From Chelonoidis abingdonii (Eukaryota > Chordata > Testudines > Testudinidae), in the NCBI RefSeq assembly GCF_003597395.2, contig NC_133770.1:94536206-94600205 (forward strand): a DNA stretch of 64,000 bases, read 5' to 3'. How positions within the stretch are numbered: the first letter of the stretch is position 1; each line of letters opens with the position of its first letter. Below are positions 46,226-55,885 of the stretch, one piece after another. The notes under the pieces were generated by a model. That model ran no database searches, was not told the origin of the DNA, and was given only the letters and a program-made list of their open reading frames with translations. The translations under genes and the position numbers were made by a program.

Positions 46226-46310
46226 ATACAATCTTCTACATTCCTGGATCAGGCTTTATTTACCATCATATGAAATAACGTGCAAAAACCAATTTTTAAA
46301 CTTACAAAGC

Positions 46311-46483
46311 GGAACAAAGGAGAAGGTATTTTCGAGGAGGGGGGGAGGGAGTGACAAGAAGGAGCGGAAATGTTAATTTCACAAATTTCAGTAAAGAACA
46401 AAGACTAAACCAAACCTGTTGTACTTCAGGTCTTCACCTTGCTCAGCAACAGAGAGCAATTAATTCAGTGGTGTCAGTCAGAT
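46311..46483 (+). repeat. direct repeat, copy 2 of 2
   Basis: Second copy of 45181-45335, with longer G-rich spacer. The best conserved segment is AAAGACTAAACCAAACCT and AGAGAGCAATTAATTC with GTGGTGTCAGT. Confidence 0.85.
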
Positions 46484-48130
46484 AAGTCTTATTACGCCAG
46501 TAACTGAAAGTGTGTCATATGATGGGGTGGTAAGCAATAAATCATGTGCTAGCAGTAGTTATTCTGCATGTCAAGTCTTATTTCTAAAATTAGGTGTCGA
46601 GCCTGTTAAGTAGTTTGCGTGTTTTGTTTGTTGTAGCTTTCCAGCTCCACAGCACTGATGTTAAGAAGTGTTATATCTAATGCAGGAAAATGAAATTTTG
46701 TTATCACCAAAAAAAAGACGGCATGGAAGGTTAGATCTAAACAAAACTCCACTTGCTAATTTGCATACTGGCCATGGGTTTGCTAAGAAAACTTGTCTTT
46801 GGGTGGGTGGCGTATAGTAAATAAACTGGCTTTCTGTTGCCTGTAAGAAAACCATATGATACTTTGGCCATGCTAGTTACTCATCATTAATTGGAGCTGT
46901 GCACAGGGATTTAGATCTTGATGAAAAGCGGCATAATGGTTAAGTGTTATTAATATTTACATCTCCTGGGATAATCAGGCCCTAGATGACTGACATGAAA
47001 ATTACCATCACTTTTGATGTATACAGTTTATGAGCTTTCAGTTGGTGTATGACATGCATAGTTTGGTTCCATTCCTCAGGAGACAAGGAATTTTATTAAG
47101 GACAATAAATTAGGTAACCCAGCTAAGCATCAGCACCGTATGCCACAGCTTCACACTATTTTTTAAAAAGTATTTCAATCTGAATACTATAAAAAGATGC
47201 CTATATAAAATTCTAAGGCCCGCTGACACACACCTAACATTATAACCACACAACTTTGGATGAGTTAAATAAGTCCCGAAAGAACTCAGCCAGCCACACA
47301 AAAAGTCTGTTCCATCCTCTCTTTTTTTGGGCCGCATGCCCTCAGCCGTCTCCCAAAAAACCCTATCAAACAAGTGTCTTTTGCAGCATGCCCAGAAAGT
47401 CCACAAATATGGGTGGTTTCAGACTAAGAAGAGGGGGGAGCAAGTTCCAGAGATCTCACAGAGAATGCCCTACCAGGCATCCCCTGTCTTTATAACTGGC
47501 GAGGGGAGGAGGGCATAGGATTCAGGCAGAGAGCCTCTGCTAACTGCAAATACTGACTGCATATGTGAGCTCTTCTTGGAAAAAGAGATATGAAGTTGAT
47601 GACCAAATAAACTACAGCCCACTTAGAATGTACAAAGCTCATCAAATCTTCTGCATCAGGAAAAAGGTGAATGTATTTTGGTGGGAGGTTTCCTCTCTGA
47701 GAAGCATTAGGCACTGGCCAACTCAGAGACAGGCTCCTGAGACTACTAGCACAATGGTCAAATGTTGTAAGGCATTTCCTGGGTAACACACAATGCAGAC
47801 AGAGATGATCATCCAAGATGGATGTACTGGGTGAAACCTAGTACACCTGGGCACACAAAGTTTTCTGTTCCCTTTTTACCAGTAGGAAAGCTATTACCAG
47901 TTCTAGAGATATTCCTCATTATCAGTATAGGGAATACTTGCTCATACCTGTAAGATCTTTTGATACTTTGCTCCCAGTGAGTAAAACTTTTTAACTATGC
48001 CCCTTGTACATTTATCTTACTCGCTGTTCATTGAAGGACAACCCATATTAACTTTAAGGACAGTAAACTGTGAAGAATTAACTATTTAAGCACCAAGAGG
48101 TAAATACTTGAAGATCATTATCATAGAGGT
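46484..48130. other. unassigned sequence
   Basis: No gene recognised. The stretch 47256-47490 (CAGACTAAGAAGAGGGGGGAGCAAGTTCCAGAGATC type) looks like a worn retroposon tail but cannot be named. Confidence 0.35.
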
Positions 48131-48314
48131 GAATATAGAAGATTAGGGTTGGAAGGGACCTCAGAAGGTCATCTAGTCCAAACCCCTGCTCAAAGCAGGA
48201 CCAATCCCCAGACAGATTTTTACCCCAATTCCCTAAATGGCCCCCTCAAGGATTGAACTCACAACCCTGGGTTTAGCAGAACAATGCTCAAACCACTGAG
48301 CTATCCCTCCCCCC
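48131..48314 (-). mobile_element. tRNA-derived SINE with CR1-like tail (tortoise Pol III SINE type)
   Basis: On the minus strand the head reads GGATAGCTCAGTGGTTTGAG with A box TAGCTCAGTGG (48293-48303), then AACCCAGGGTTGTGAGTTCAATCC with B box GAGTTCAATCC (48250-48260). The tail has GACTAGATGACCTTCTGAGG and TCCCTTCCAACCCTAATC, the CR1 3' end that such SINEs borrow for retrotransposition. This pairing is the known tortoise Pol III/SINE architecture of cryptodiran turtles. Not a functional tRNA gene: no cloverleaf is preserved around the anticodon region. Confidence 0.9.
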
Positions 48315-48621
48315 TTTATCCTTTCAAAGATTCTTGGGTGATTTAATGCATTTTCTGCCCTCAAACTAAGTCATAAAACATGAGCCCAATGAATGAGTCT
48401 CTGCTAAAGAAGACTTGATGAAAGAATAAAATTGCACAATAAGGTTATGCAACCCATAGGGTTCTTTATAGTGCCCGGCCTAAAAATGAGTCCATACAGT
48501 TGTTTTAGCTGTTAGCAGTTTGGTTTATATTTTATTTTCAAAAGATACTCTAACCTAACAGTGAGGCTCATATAGCACCTTTCAGACTCAAAATATCCCC
48601 AAAGAGTCACAAATCACTCTT
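48315..48621. other. unassigned sequence
   Basis: AT-rich spacer; nothing recognised. Confidence 0.4.
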
Positions 48622-48704
48622 GGGCCAGATTCTCAGCTGTTATAAATCAGCGTAGCTCCATTGACTATGAAGCTTTGTGGTTTACACCAGCTAAGGATCT
48701 GGTC
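48622..48704. repeat. short imperfect hairpin element
   Basis: GGGCCAGATTCTCAGCTG on the left and CAGCTAAGGATCTGG on the right, with TATAAATCAGCGTAGC against GTGGTTTACACC. The centre carries CCATTGACTATGAAGC. Close relative of 2772-2850. Confidence 0.8.
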
Positions 48705-49907
48705 TATGTAATAAAGAGACTACAACCTGGACATACTCGGCATTTGCACTCATCAACAGCATCCATAGAGTAAAATCTATTTTACTGACAGAAGGAATGT
48801 TAATCAAGATACTGGGATCATTTCCTTCTCTTTTAAAAGAAGTCATAAGATCTCTCACTTCCTCCTGGACAGGCAGCAGAGCCAGAGGAAAAACAACAAG
48901 TAAACAGGATCTTGATTCAGTGGCTCATCTGAAAGTTGGCCCTTGAACAGTACAGACCGTTTTCAGTACTCTGCACTGCTGTATCAGAATTAAAGATAAA
49001 GGCAAGTCCTGGTCTAAGGACAACTGGTTTTTTATTGAAGGATCCCATCTGCCTTACTTGTCACTTCTTCCTTCATGTCATTTCCTCCTCTCTCTACTGT
49101 CCCATCATCCAGCTTTCTCCTACTGTCTCAACACAGATCTTGGTGTGTCTGTCAGATTACAAGGACCCACAAGCCTAAATTATAATCAATTATCTCCTGG
49201 ACAGCTTATCTTGGTCTTGTAAATGTAGCAAGCAGCACTGGAGCCTCTTTAATAAAAGAGCATTTATTTTCCACTAGTTTCTCACAGTCATTAAGATAGA
49301 ATTGGAAATTTACCACCATATGGGGGGGAGGGAGAAAAAGTACGTGTAACTACATTTTCCCTCTCCTTAGAGAGCTCAACAACGTATCTCCTCCTTAGAG
49401 TCTGGGTCTGTGATATATTCTCTGCATCCATTCTGTGACAGTGGAATGCCGTCAGGGATTCCTGCCACTATCAAGCATAACACATTCAAAAAATTCTTTA
49501 GCTCGTGATCTCTCCAGCAGCTCTTCTTGGTCTTAACAGCTTGTATAGTGGAGGAAGAAGGAACAGGCTACTATTAGTGGTCTACAGCAGTATGACTATT
49601 TTTCTCAGGTTGGCAGCCAGCGCTAACACTATGCTGGTCTTCAGGAGGTGTTCTTTTGATGGACATTACCACCAGTGACACTGAACGCTGTGGGGGGAGA
49701 GGGAGTAGGGTAACGTGTTCTTGTAGTGAACCAAAAAAACTTGAAGAGTGGAAGTCCTGGGCACAGATTAATGACCATGGCCATTCATTTTTCTCTTTGG
49801 TTTGTTTCTTTTGCTTTATTGTAGGGCTGCTCAGAGTTGGAGAAAAGTCTTCCATCAAGGTACAGAACACAATCACCAAAAGAAAATCCAAAGGAAAATT
49901 GACCTAA
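48705..49907. other. unassigned sequence
   Basis: No gene or repeat recognised. Frame 49574-49891 on the minus strand has no domain. Confidence 0.4.
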
Positions 49908-49909
49908 TA

Positions 49910-50809
49910 CAGTAACTCCTCACTTAACATTGAAGTTACATTCCTGAAAAATGCAATTTTAAGGGAAACAATGTTAAGTGAATCCAATTTCCCCATAAGA
50001 ATTAATGTAAATGAGGGGGTTAGGTTCCAGGGAACATTTTTTCACCAGACGAAAGATACACACACACACACACACACACACTATAAGTTTTAAACAAACA
50101 TTTTAATATTGGTACACAGTGATGATGATTGTGAAGCTTGGTTGAAATGGAGGAGTCGGAGGGTGGGATATTTCCATTACTGATAAATGATGAACGAGCA
50201 ATTGGCTGAGCCCTCAAGGGTTACCTCTCTCACTCTAGCAGCAGGAATGGAGGGAGAAATGCACATTTCCCCTTTAAGTACACTACGTTGTTAATTAGAT
50301 CAGCTTGCTGAGACTGCAGCTGCTGCAAGCTCCCTTCATCCTGAGCTCTGGTGTGTCCCCCCTGCTCTATGGAAGATGAGTTAAGCAGGGTGCAGGAGCA
50401 GGGGTGAGGGGGACACCCTGACATTAGCCCCCTCTCTTCCTTCCCTCCCACCTGCACAGCAAGCAAGAGTCTCAGGGAGCAGCTCCACGGCAGAGTGCAG
50501 GAGCAGCACATGGCAGTGGAGTGAGGGGGGGAAGAGAGCTGCAATTGGTAGCCTGCTGGGCAGCTGCTGCACAGGGAACTTAGAGGAACAGGGAGCTAAT
50601 GGGGGGCTGCTGGTCCACCCTGGTTCCAAGCTCCCACCAGCTAGCTGCAACAGGCTGCTCTTCCTGCAAGCAGTGGACAAAGCAGGTGGCTGCCAAATGA
50701 TGTTTGAAGGGAGCATTACACAACTTTAAATGAGCACATTCTCCAATTGATCAGCAACGTAACAAGGAAACAAATGTTACCTGGGACGACTTTAAGTGAG
50801 GAGTTACTG
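49910..50809. mobile_element. Tigger/pogo-like element, 900 bp, TA flanks
   Basis: Left end CAGTAACTCCTCACTTAA and right end TTAAGTGAGGAGTTACTG are 18 bp perfect inverted repeats. Each is bounded by TA (49908-49909 and 50810-50811), the duplicated target of Tc1/mariner-type elements. The CAGT..CTCCTC start fits the Tigger/pogo group. Inside are GAATCCAATTTCCCCATAAG, a (CA)12 run (50058-50081), and a GC-richer segment (50310-50720). No transposase frame is seen, so it is a non-autonomous derivative. Confidence 0.88.
50058..50081. repeat. (AC)12 microsatellite
   Basis: Twelve AC units inside the Tigger-like element. Confidence 0.97.
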
Positions 50810-50817
50810 TAATTAGA

Positions 50818-51070
50818 TCAAAATTCTTCATCTAAAAGGTTGGTTTTTAACAAAAACATGGATTTTCCATCAAATTGGCAATTTCTGTAGGAAAATGCCC
50901 ATTTTGGGCTGTAGGGGGGGAAGGTTCCATTAATGTCAAAAACCTGAAAACTGAAAAAATTGCAACCAAGAACTAACCAAAATTTTAGACCAAATCTTTT
51001 CAGTTTTTCAACAAACCCTCCAAACCTTTTGAAGAAAATAGTCATTTTTTCCCCCATGGGAACAAAACCC
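50818..51070. mobile_element. AT-rich hAT-like foldback element, degenerate
   Basis: CATGGATTTTCCATCAAATTGG, GGAAAATGCCCATTTTGG, ATTAATGTCAAAAACCTG and TTTTTCCCCCATGGGAAC share the texture of 17590-18210. Ends are unclear. It abuts the Tigger-like element. Confidence 0.5.
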
Positions 51071-51892
51071 ATTCCCCACCTCCAGTAAGAATATTACTTT
51101 ACAAGAAAGCCTCATCTCAAAGAATCCTAGGGTGTTTTACCAAGTATGGGCCAAAATTTCCTCTTGGATATATAAGTATCCAAAAGAGGAATTTAGAAAA
51201 AAATTGTTTGGAAGAGCCACAGAATGTTGGGGAGTTTCATGAAATATCTAGGACTTTTCAAAATATAGATATAGTGTATTTAGGTTGACAAATGAAAATG
51301 TGCAACACATCATAATGGAAAAATATATAATAAAGAATATAAAATTGCAATATATTCTAAATTACCATTTATATGCAAAAAAAGTCTTGCAGGCAGGAAG
51401 AAAAAACTGTTTTCCATCTGATGACTGGTTACCTAGGTTAGTTTCAGATCAGTGAACAGATGGCCATGTTAGAAAAGCAGTCTCAACAGTTGGCACTAAT
51501 TTACAACCTTGTTGGCTTGGCAGGCACAGCAGAGGCACAGTCCACTCTGTACCTGTTCTGGGGACAAACAGGGAGCTTCAGGTTCCAGGGCTGTCAGTTT
51601 GGCACTTCACTAGCACTAAATTAATTGTTTTTTAATGCTGCTCTGACTTACCATTCAAATAGACACTACAGCGAAGGGCACATTATGCCTAGATAGAATT
51701 AAAGAAAGATTGCTCAAAGAGAAAGCTTAATTTACTACTCAGATATTTCAAGGTGTAAACAAACACTGCCTCCACTTTTCAATTAAAAAAAAGATTTTAT
51801 TTAATCCAGTCACAAGTCTCAGACATTAAGATTTGTGCATCAGTGTTCAATGAAAAGAAAGTTTCATGAGGCGCTATTGTTATAGGATGGTA
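51071..51892. other. unassigned AT-rich sequence
   Basis: No gene or repeat recognised. Confidence 0.4.
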
Positions 51893-51900
51893 GTGCTGCT

Positions 51901-52326
51901 CAGGGCCGCCCAGAGGATTCAGGGGACCTGGGGCAAAGCTGGGGAGCTGCGGCACTTGTACTCACCCAGCGGCGGTCTGGGTCTTCAGCAGCATTTCAGC
52001 GGCAGGGGGCCCTTCAGTCACTCCACGTCTTCAGCAGCACTGAAGGGTCCACCACCATTGAAATGCCACCAAAGACCCGGAGTGACTGAAGGGCCCCCGG
52101 CTGTCGAAATGCTGCCGAAGACCCAGACCGCTGCCAGGCCAGGACTCGCGGGGCATTTTGGCAGTGGGGGACCCTTCAGTCGCTCCGCGTCTTCGGCAGC
52201 ACTGAAGGGCCCCCTGCTGCCAAAATGCCGCCGAAGACCCGGACCGCTGCCGAGCCAAGGCTTTCAGGGCCCCTGTGGGGCCAATCGCCCCACTTGCCTC
52301 CCCCGCTCCTGCCCCGGGCAGCCCTG
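51901..52326. mobile_element. hAT-type element, GC-rich, perfect target duplication
   Basis: Left end CAGGGCCGCCCAGAGG and right end CCCCGGGCAGCCCTG are inverted repeats. Perfect 8 bp direct repeats GTGCTGCT flank it (51893-51900 and 52327-52334). The interior is built from repeats of a roughly 60 bp module with GTCTTCGGCAGCACTGAAGG and its reverse, and CCGAAGACCC words. The 177-codon frame across it is a composition effect. No transposase. Confidence 0.93.
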
Positions 52327-52342
52327 GTGCTGCTTATTATTA

Positions 52343-54250
52343 AGGTTGCTTAACACTTTCTATTGTAAGACCCCATTTTCAGTTGCTGATAATGGTTAAA
52401 ATTTTAACCATTTCTCCTGAAATTTTTCGTGCCAGGTGTCTGTCTCAGGCTGAATTTGTTTGTTTCTAAGAAAGAGGCTAGGGGAAAACATTTTTTGCCA
52501 ATATTAAAAAAAAAAATCCTTGCTTTGGAGCAGAGACTTGAAATTTGGCTTTTTTGTCAGAGAGGTGCATTTTGCCATCCTCAGGATAATTCCCACAAAA
52601 TTTAGCCATTATATGTCTTTGGGAAAAAATGCAGTTTGCTCAGTGAAGACTTCTTTGATTTTAGTAGTTAAACTGTGCAGAAAAGACAGAATCTTCAGAG
52701 ATTTAAGCCTCTCACAGCTCCTAGTGCTCACCAGACTGTACATAAGCCAGCCCTACAGAGTGACTAAGCATGTGCCAACCCAGGGCTACAAGGGTGAAGC
52801 TGGACTTTCCCTGGAATTGTTGCTCCTGGCCAGGGTGGAGGCCAGGCACCAGAAGTGAGAGCAGGAAGCCTGTTTCTTCTGTGTTCTCAGTTGCCCCACT
52901 GCTGGTATGGATGAATGAAGAAGGCACATTTCAAATGCAGAGGGGCCAGGGACAAAAGCCAGATCTGTGGGAAGACAAAGAAGTCTGGTGAGACTAGGAC
53001 TGGAGAGGGACTGCGAGTAAGGGAGGGACATTGGGATTCATTCAGCAAGGATACTGGAACTGGGAGCTAGGGGAGGCTGGGCCTGGTCCAGTAAGGAGAC
53101 TGAAATTTAGAGCTGAAGTGGAGAGAGCAGAGGGTGACATTAGGTGGGTAGGCTGAGGCTGGGAGCCAGAGAGTGGGGACTGGAACTAGGAGTTGGGGAA
53201 GGGGAAGCTGCAACTGTTTGAAGAAGTCTAGGAGCTGGTGAAGGAAACGGGGGCGTAGGGTGGTTGGAGAACCTGGGAACCAGTTGGCTGAGGAAAAAGT
53301 CTACTGAGATTGGATGAAGAGCTATGGGAATCTGGCACTGAGTGGACAAGACACTGGGACTAAAACAGTAGAGGGGAATGAGGCCAGGGGGACAGATCTG
53401 ACGAAGAGCTGGAGTCTAGAGGGGAGAACTAGGGCTGGCTGGCCAAACAGACTGGGACAAGGAGGCAGGGAGGGGATGTGGGCAGCCTGGATTTGGATAA
53501 GGAGCTCTGGGAGGGAGAATGGGAGCCAGCAGGCAGGGGAAGAGATGGATTGGATGATGGACCAGGAGGGAAGTATTGGGGCTAGATGGGGAGAGACTGG
53601 AACCCAGACAGTGAGCCTGGAAGGGAAAACTATGACTGGGGAGTGGTGATTGGGACTGAGTAGGCAAAACGAATAGGACTGGGACAAGGAGCCAGTGGCG
53701 GGAAAGATACAGGATTGGGACAGTGACTGGTTGAAGGGGATGGGGCAGAAAAGGTCAAGCTTGGACGGAACGGGCAGAAAAGTCTGTGCCCACTAGACAA
53801 AACTCCCCTCCAGAGCATGGAACGAAACCCAGGGTTCCTGAGTCTTTCCATTCCTGTGCTGTCAACAAACAACAGTGAATCCCACTGGTAAAGGGTATGT
53901 CTCATCCCCCTTGAGTGCCAGTCCACATACAGGACAGCAACCCTACTATCACTTTTAGTTAATTCCTTAGCTCACGTGTCAGAGGTCTGTATGATTGATA
54001 TAAAAGTTCTAAGACTGCTGATGAACTATGTGTCAGTAGGAGGCCACATGATGGAACTTTTGTTTCTTTCAGTTTGCTCTGCTAGAAACCTAGGAAATTA
54101 CACATACAAAAACGACACTGAAAGACCAATATTAATGTTGCAAAGTCAAGCACTCAAAAGTTAGGAAGTGCCAGAATTAAGGACACCTGTATAATCTTTA
54201 TTCAGCCCCCTTTGTGCATATGCATTGTGATATAGTCTTTAATTACAAAA
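52343..54250 (+). repeat. family A dispersed repeat, longest copy
   Basis: Starts TAAGGTTGCTTAACACTTTC and TTGTAAGACCCCATTTTCAGTTGC, aligning with 6642 and with 2714 reversed. TTTGGAGCAGAGACTTGAAATTTGG, TTTCAAATGCAG and AGCCAGATCTGTGGG follow. From about 52985 to 53760 there is a G-rich minisatellite (units with GGGACTGGGA and GGAGCTGG). After it, CCAGGGTTCCTGAGTCTTTCC, CTGTCAACAAACAACAG and TTGCAAAGTCAAGCACTCAAAAGTTAGGAAGTGCCAG match the 6642 copy. The end is at TAGTCTTTAATTACAAAA. No polymerase or transposase is visible. Confidence 0.7.
52985..53760. repeat. G-rich minisatellite inside family A
   Basis: Irregular tandem units with GACTGGGA, GGAGCTGGGGAGG and GGGAAC words over about 780 bp; the plus strand is strongly purine-rich. 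Frames on both strands are large only because of composition. It corresponds in position to 7265-7480 and the C-rich 1995-2090 tract of the other copies. Confidence 0.7.
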
Positions 54251-54500
54251 CACATTTTTCCCACAGGACTCCTGCCTCATTCAGTGCACTGGATGCATGT
54301 GCTCTGGGGATGAATGAGGGCTGCGTAATATAAGATGCTGTTGTGTGTAGGATCCCTGCTTCATTTGTTGCAGAAGTTGGAATGTGTGTGGTGAATGAGG
54401 CAGGGGACTGCAGAAAGAGAAGGGATTGTTTCATGGTTAAGAAAACTTGTTGAAGTCTACCCTGGAGAACTGAATTCTCTCTCTGCCTCTGCCACAGACC
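54251..54500. other. unassigned sequence
   Basis: A segment with TGAATGAGG and GCCTCATTCA words; partly palindromic with 54370-54410 but not identified. Confidence 0.35.
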
Positions 54501-54570
54501 TCCCAATGTAACTCTAGGGAAGTCGCTTTAACCTCACTTTTCACAGGTGCGTTCCTCATTTTCTGAGTAC
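54500..54570 (+). repeat. MIR-like relic, left piece
   Basis: CTCTAGGGAAGTCGCTTTAACCTCACTTTTCACAG resembles the GGGCAAGTCACTTAACCTCTCTG stretch of MIR-type SINEs. The matching continuation appears at 54748. Confidence 0.45.
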
Positions 54571-54745
54571 CCAATCTGAGACCTGGAAGTTTGATATACA
54601 GAAGTATGGTGTACTCACAATTGCACCTTAAGCCAATGGGAGCTGTGCTTTCAACATAGCATTATATAGTGCGCGCTAAATACTCTGGGGGAAAAAAATC
54701 AGAGTCTAGGCATGTAAAATTGGGCACCCAAAATTATTGGAAAAA
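54571..54745. repeat. family D-like foldback, inserted in a MIR-like relic
   Basis: GAGTACCCAATCTGAGACC on the left and TTGGGCACCCAAAATTATTGG on the right, with AAGCCAATGGGAGCTGTGC inside. It lies between two pieces of what looks like one MIR-like SINE. Confidence 0.45.
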
Positions 54746-54890
54746 AACTTTTACTTTAATCTCACTGTGCCTCAGCTCTCCATCTGTAAAATGGGGATAA
54801 TACCCCTGTCTCACCCCACAGAGGTGGTGTGAAAATAAATTAATGTCTGTGAAGCACACAAATGCTACAGCGATGAGCACCACAGAAAAG
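54746..54890 (+). repeat. MIR-like relic, right piece
   Basis: TTTAATCTCACTGTGCCTCAGCTCTCCATCTGTAAAATGGGGATAATACCCC, then GAGGTGGTGTGAAAATAAATTAATG and GTGAAGCACACAAATGC: the typical MIR core order. TTTAATCTCACT repeats TTTAACCTCACT at 54515, consistent with a target duplication around the inserted foldback. Confidence 0.7.
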
Positions 54891-55055
54891 CCCATGATGA
54901 AATCAGTAATTCTGTATGCAGAGCAGTGACTGAATATTGTGCTGTAAATAAGGCATGGGGCTATATGTTGAACAATGAGGAGAAAACAAAATATTGAATA
55001 GTTGCTTATTAAGTGAAGTCCATCCATCCTATGCTCTTGGTCCTGTGGGGAAAAA
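54891..55055. other. unassigned sequence
   Basis: Short unassigned spacer. Confidence 0.35.
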
Positions 55056-55190
55056 ATGGTATGTGATCATGTAATTAAAGATGGTGTCATAAAGCACATG
55101 CACAAGGGGGCCAAATTAAGGTTCATAGGCAGCCTTAATTCTAGCGTTTCCTCACTTTTGAGTGCTTTACTTTGCAACCTTAATTTATTT
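55056..55190 (-). repeat. family A 3' end, inverted copy
   Basis: Reversed, it reads TTGCAAAGTAAAGCACTCAAAAGTGAGGAAACGC, then GAATTAAGGCTGCCTATG, GGCCCCCTTGTGCATGTGC and ATCTTTAATTACATG, parallel to 54135-54250. It therefore faces the copy at 52343-54250 as an inverted repeat about 0.8 kb away. Confidence 0.8.
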
Positions 55191-55489
55191 TACCTTTTTT
55201 TTTTAAATATATAATTATATCAATACTGTGCTATTGCCAGGGGGTAATTCATACAGTCAAGTGTGTAAAAAAGTGAACAATGGCTGATACCATCAATGTT
55301 TTAAGTAAACAGACCACAAATCCCACTTATGATTGAACATGGCAATACTCTAAACAAAAAGTGCTCTCAATCATGCTTGTTGCAGCTTCCATTGCTTCAT
55401 ACTGACTCAGACATTCTAGGTTTCAGAGTGACACTCACACTGAATGACTATCCTGGAATCTTATTCCACAGATAGAGGATCCAACTGAG
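55191..55489. other. unassigned sequence
   Basis: AT-rich; nothing recognised. Confidence 0.4.
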
Positions 55490-55590
55490 ATCCTGACTCC
55501 TTTATGCTAGGCTCTGTACAAATAAATCCTAAGAGACAGTCCCTATCCCATAGGGAATACAATCTAAGTAGACAAAAAATAGGCATCAAG
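55490..55590 (-). repeat. old LINE tail-like repeat (reverse)
   Basis: TATGCTAGGCTCTGTACAAATAAATCC, AGAGACAGTCCCTATCCC and AATACAATCTAAGTAGACAAA, related to 42480-42605. Confidence 0.65.
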
Positions 55591-55784
55591 AAGTGAAATG
55601 ACTTGAAGTCTTTACATCAAAAAGTCACTCAATACAAACTCGATACCTTTCTACAAGATGTGCTCTTATTCAAGCAGCAATAACAGGCTTTATGCAAGAA
55701 TTATTGGATGATATTCTAGGGTGTATCAGGTCAGGCAAGACAGGCCCTAGAATTTCAGGCTAGTCTCTTCTGGCCTGAAAATCT

Positions 55785-55885
55785 ATGACTTTCCCAAGGT
55801 CATATAACAGGTTAGTGGCAGAACCAGGAATACAGCCCAAGCCAGCTAGTGCCCTCTTCACTGGATTGTGAAGACTGAATTGTAC
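55785..55885 (-). repeat. MIR-like relic (reverse)
   Basis: GACTTTCCCAAGGTCATATAACAGG, AGTGGCAGAACCAGGAATACAG and GCCCTCTTCACTGGATTG fit the reversed MIR-type core (GGTCA..CAG.TAGTGGCAGA.CCAGGA). Confidence 0.55.

Noticed and set aside
45181..46483. Pair of LTRs flanking a retrovirus-like insert
   Set aside because: The repeats are only about 155-173 bp, diverged, lack TG..CA ends, and the 975 bp between them has no retroviral coding signature.
48245..48314. Functional tRNA gene on the minus strand
   Set aside because: A and B boxes are present but the sequence continues into a CR1-like tail and no sound cloverleaf is apparent; it is a SINE head.
51866..52399. 177-codon plus-strand frame
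   Set aside because: It coincides with a hAT-type element with perfect target duplication; GC-rich repeats explain the lack of stops.
53314..53926. Several overlapping frames on both strands around 53.3-53.9 kb
   Set aside because: Composition artefacts of the G-rich minisatellite.
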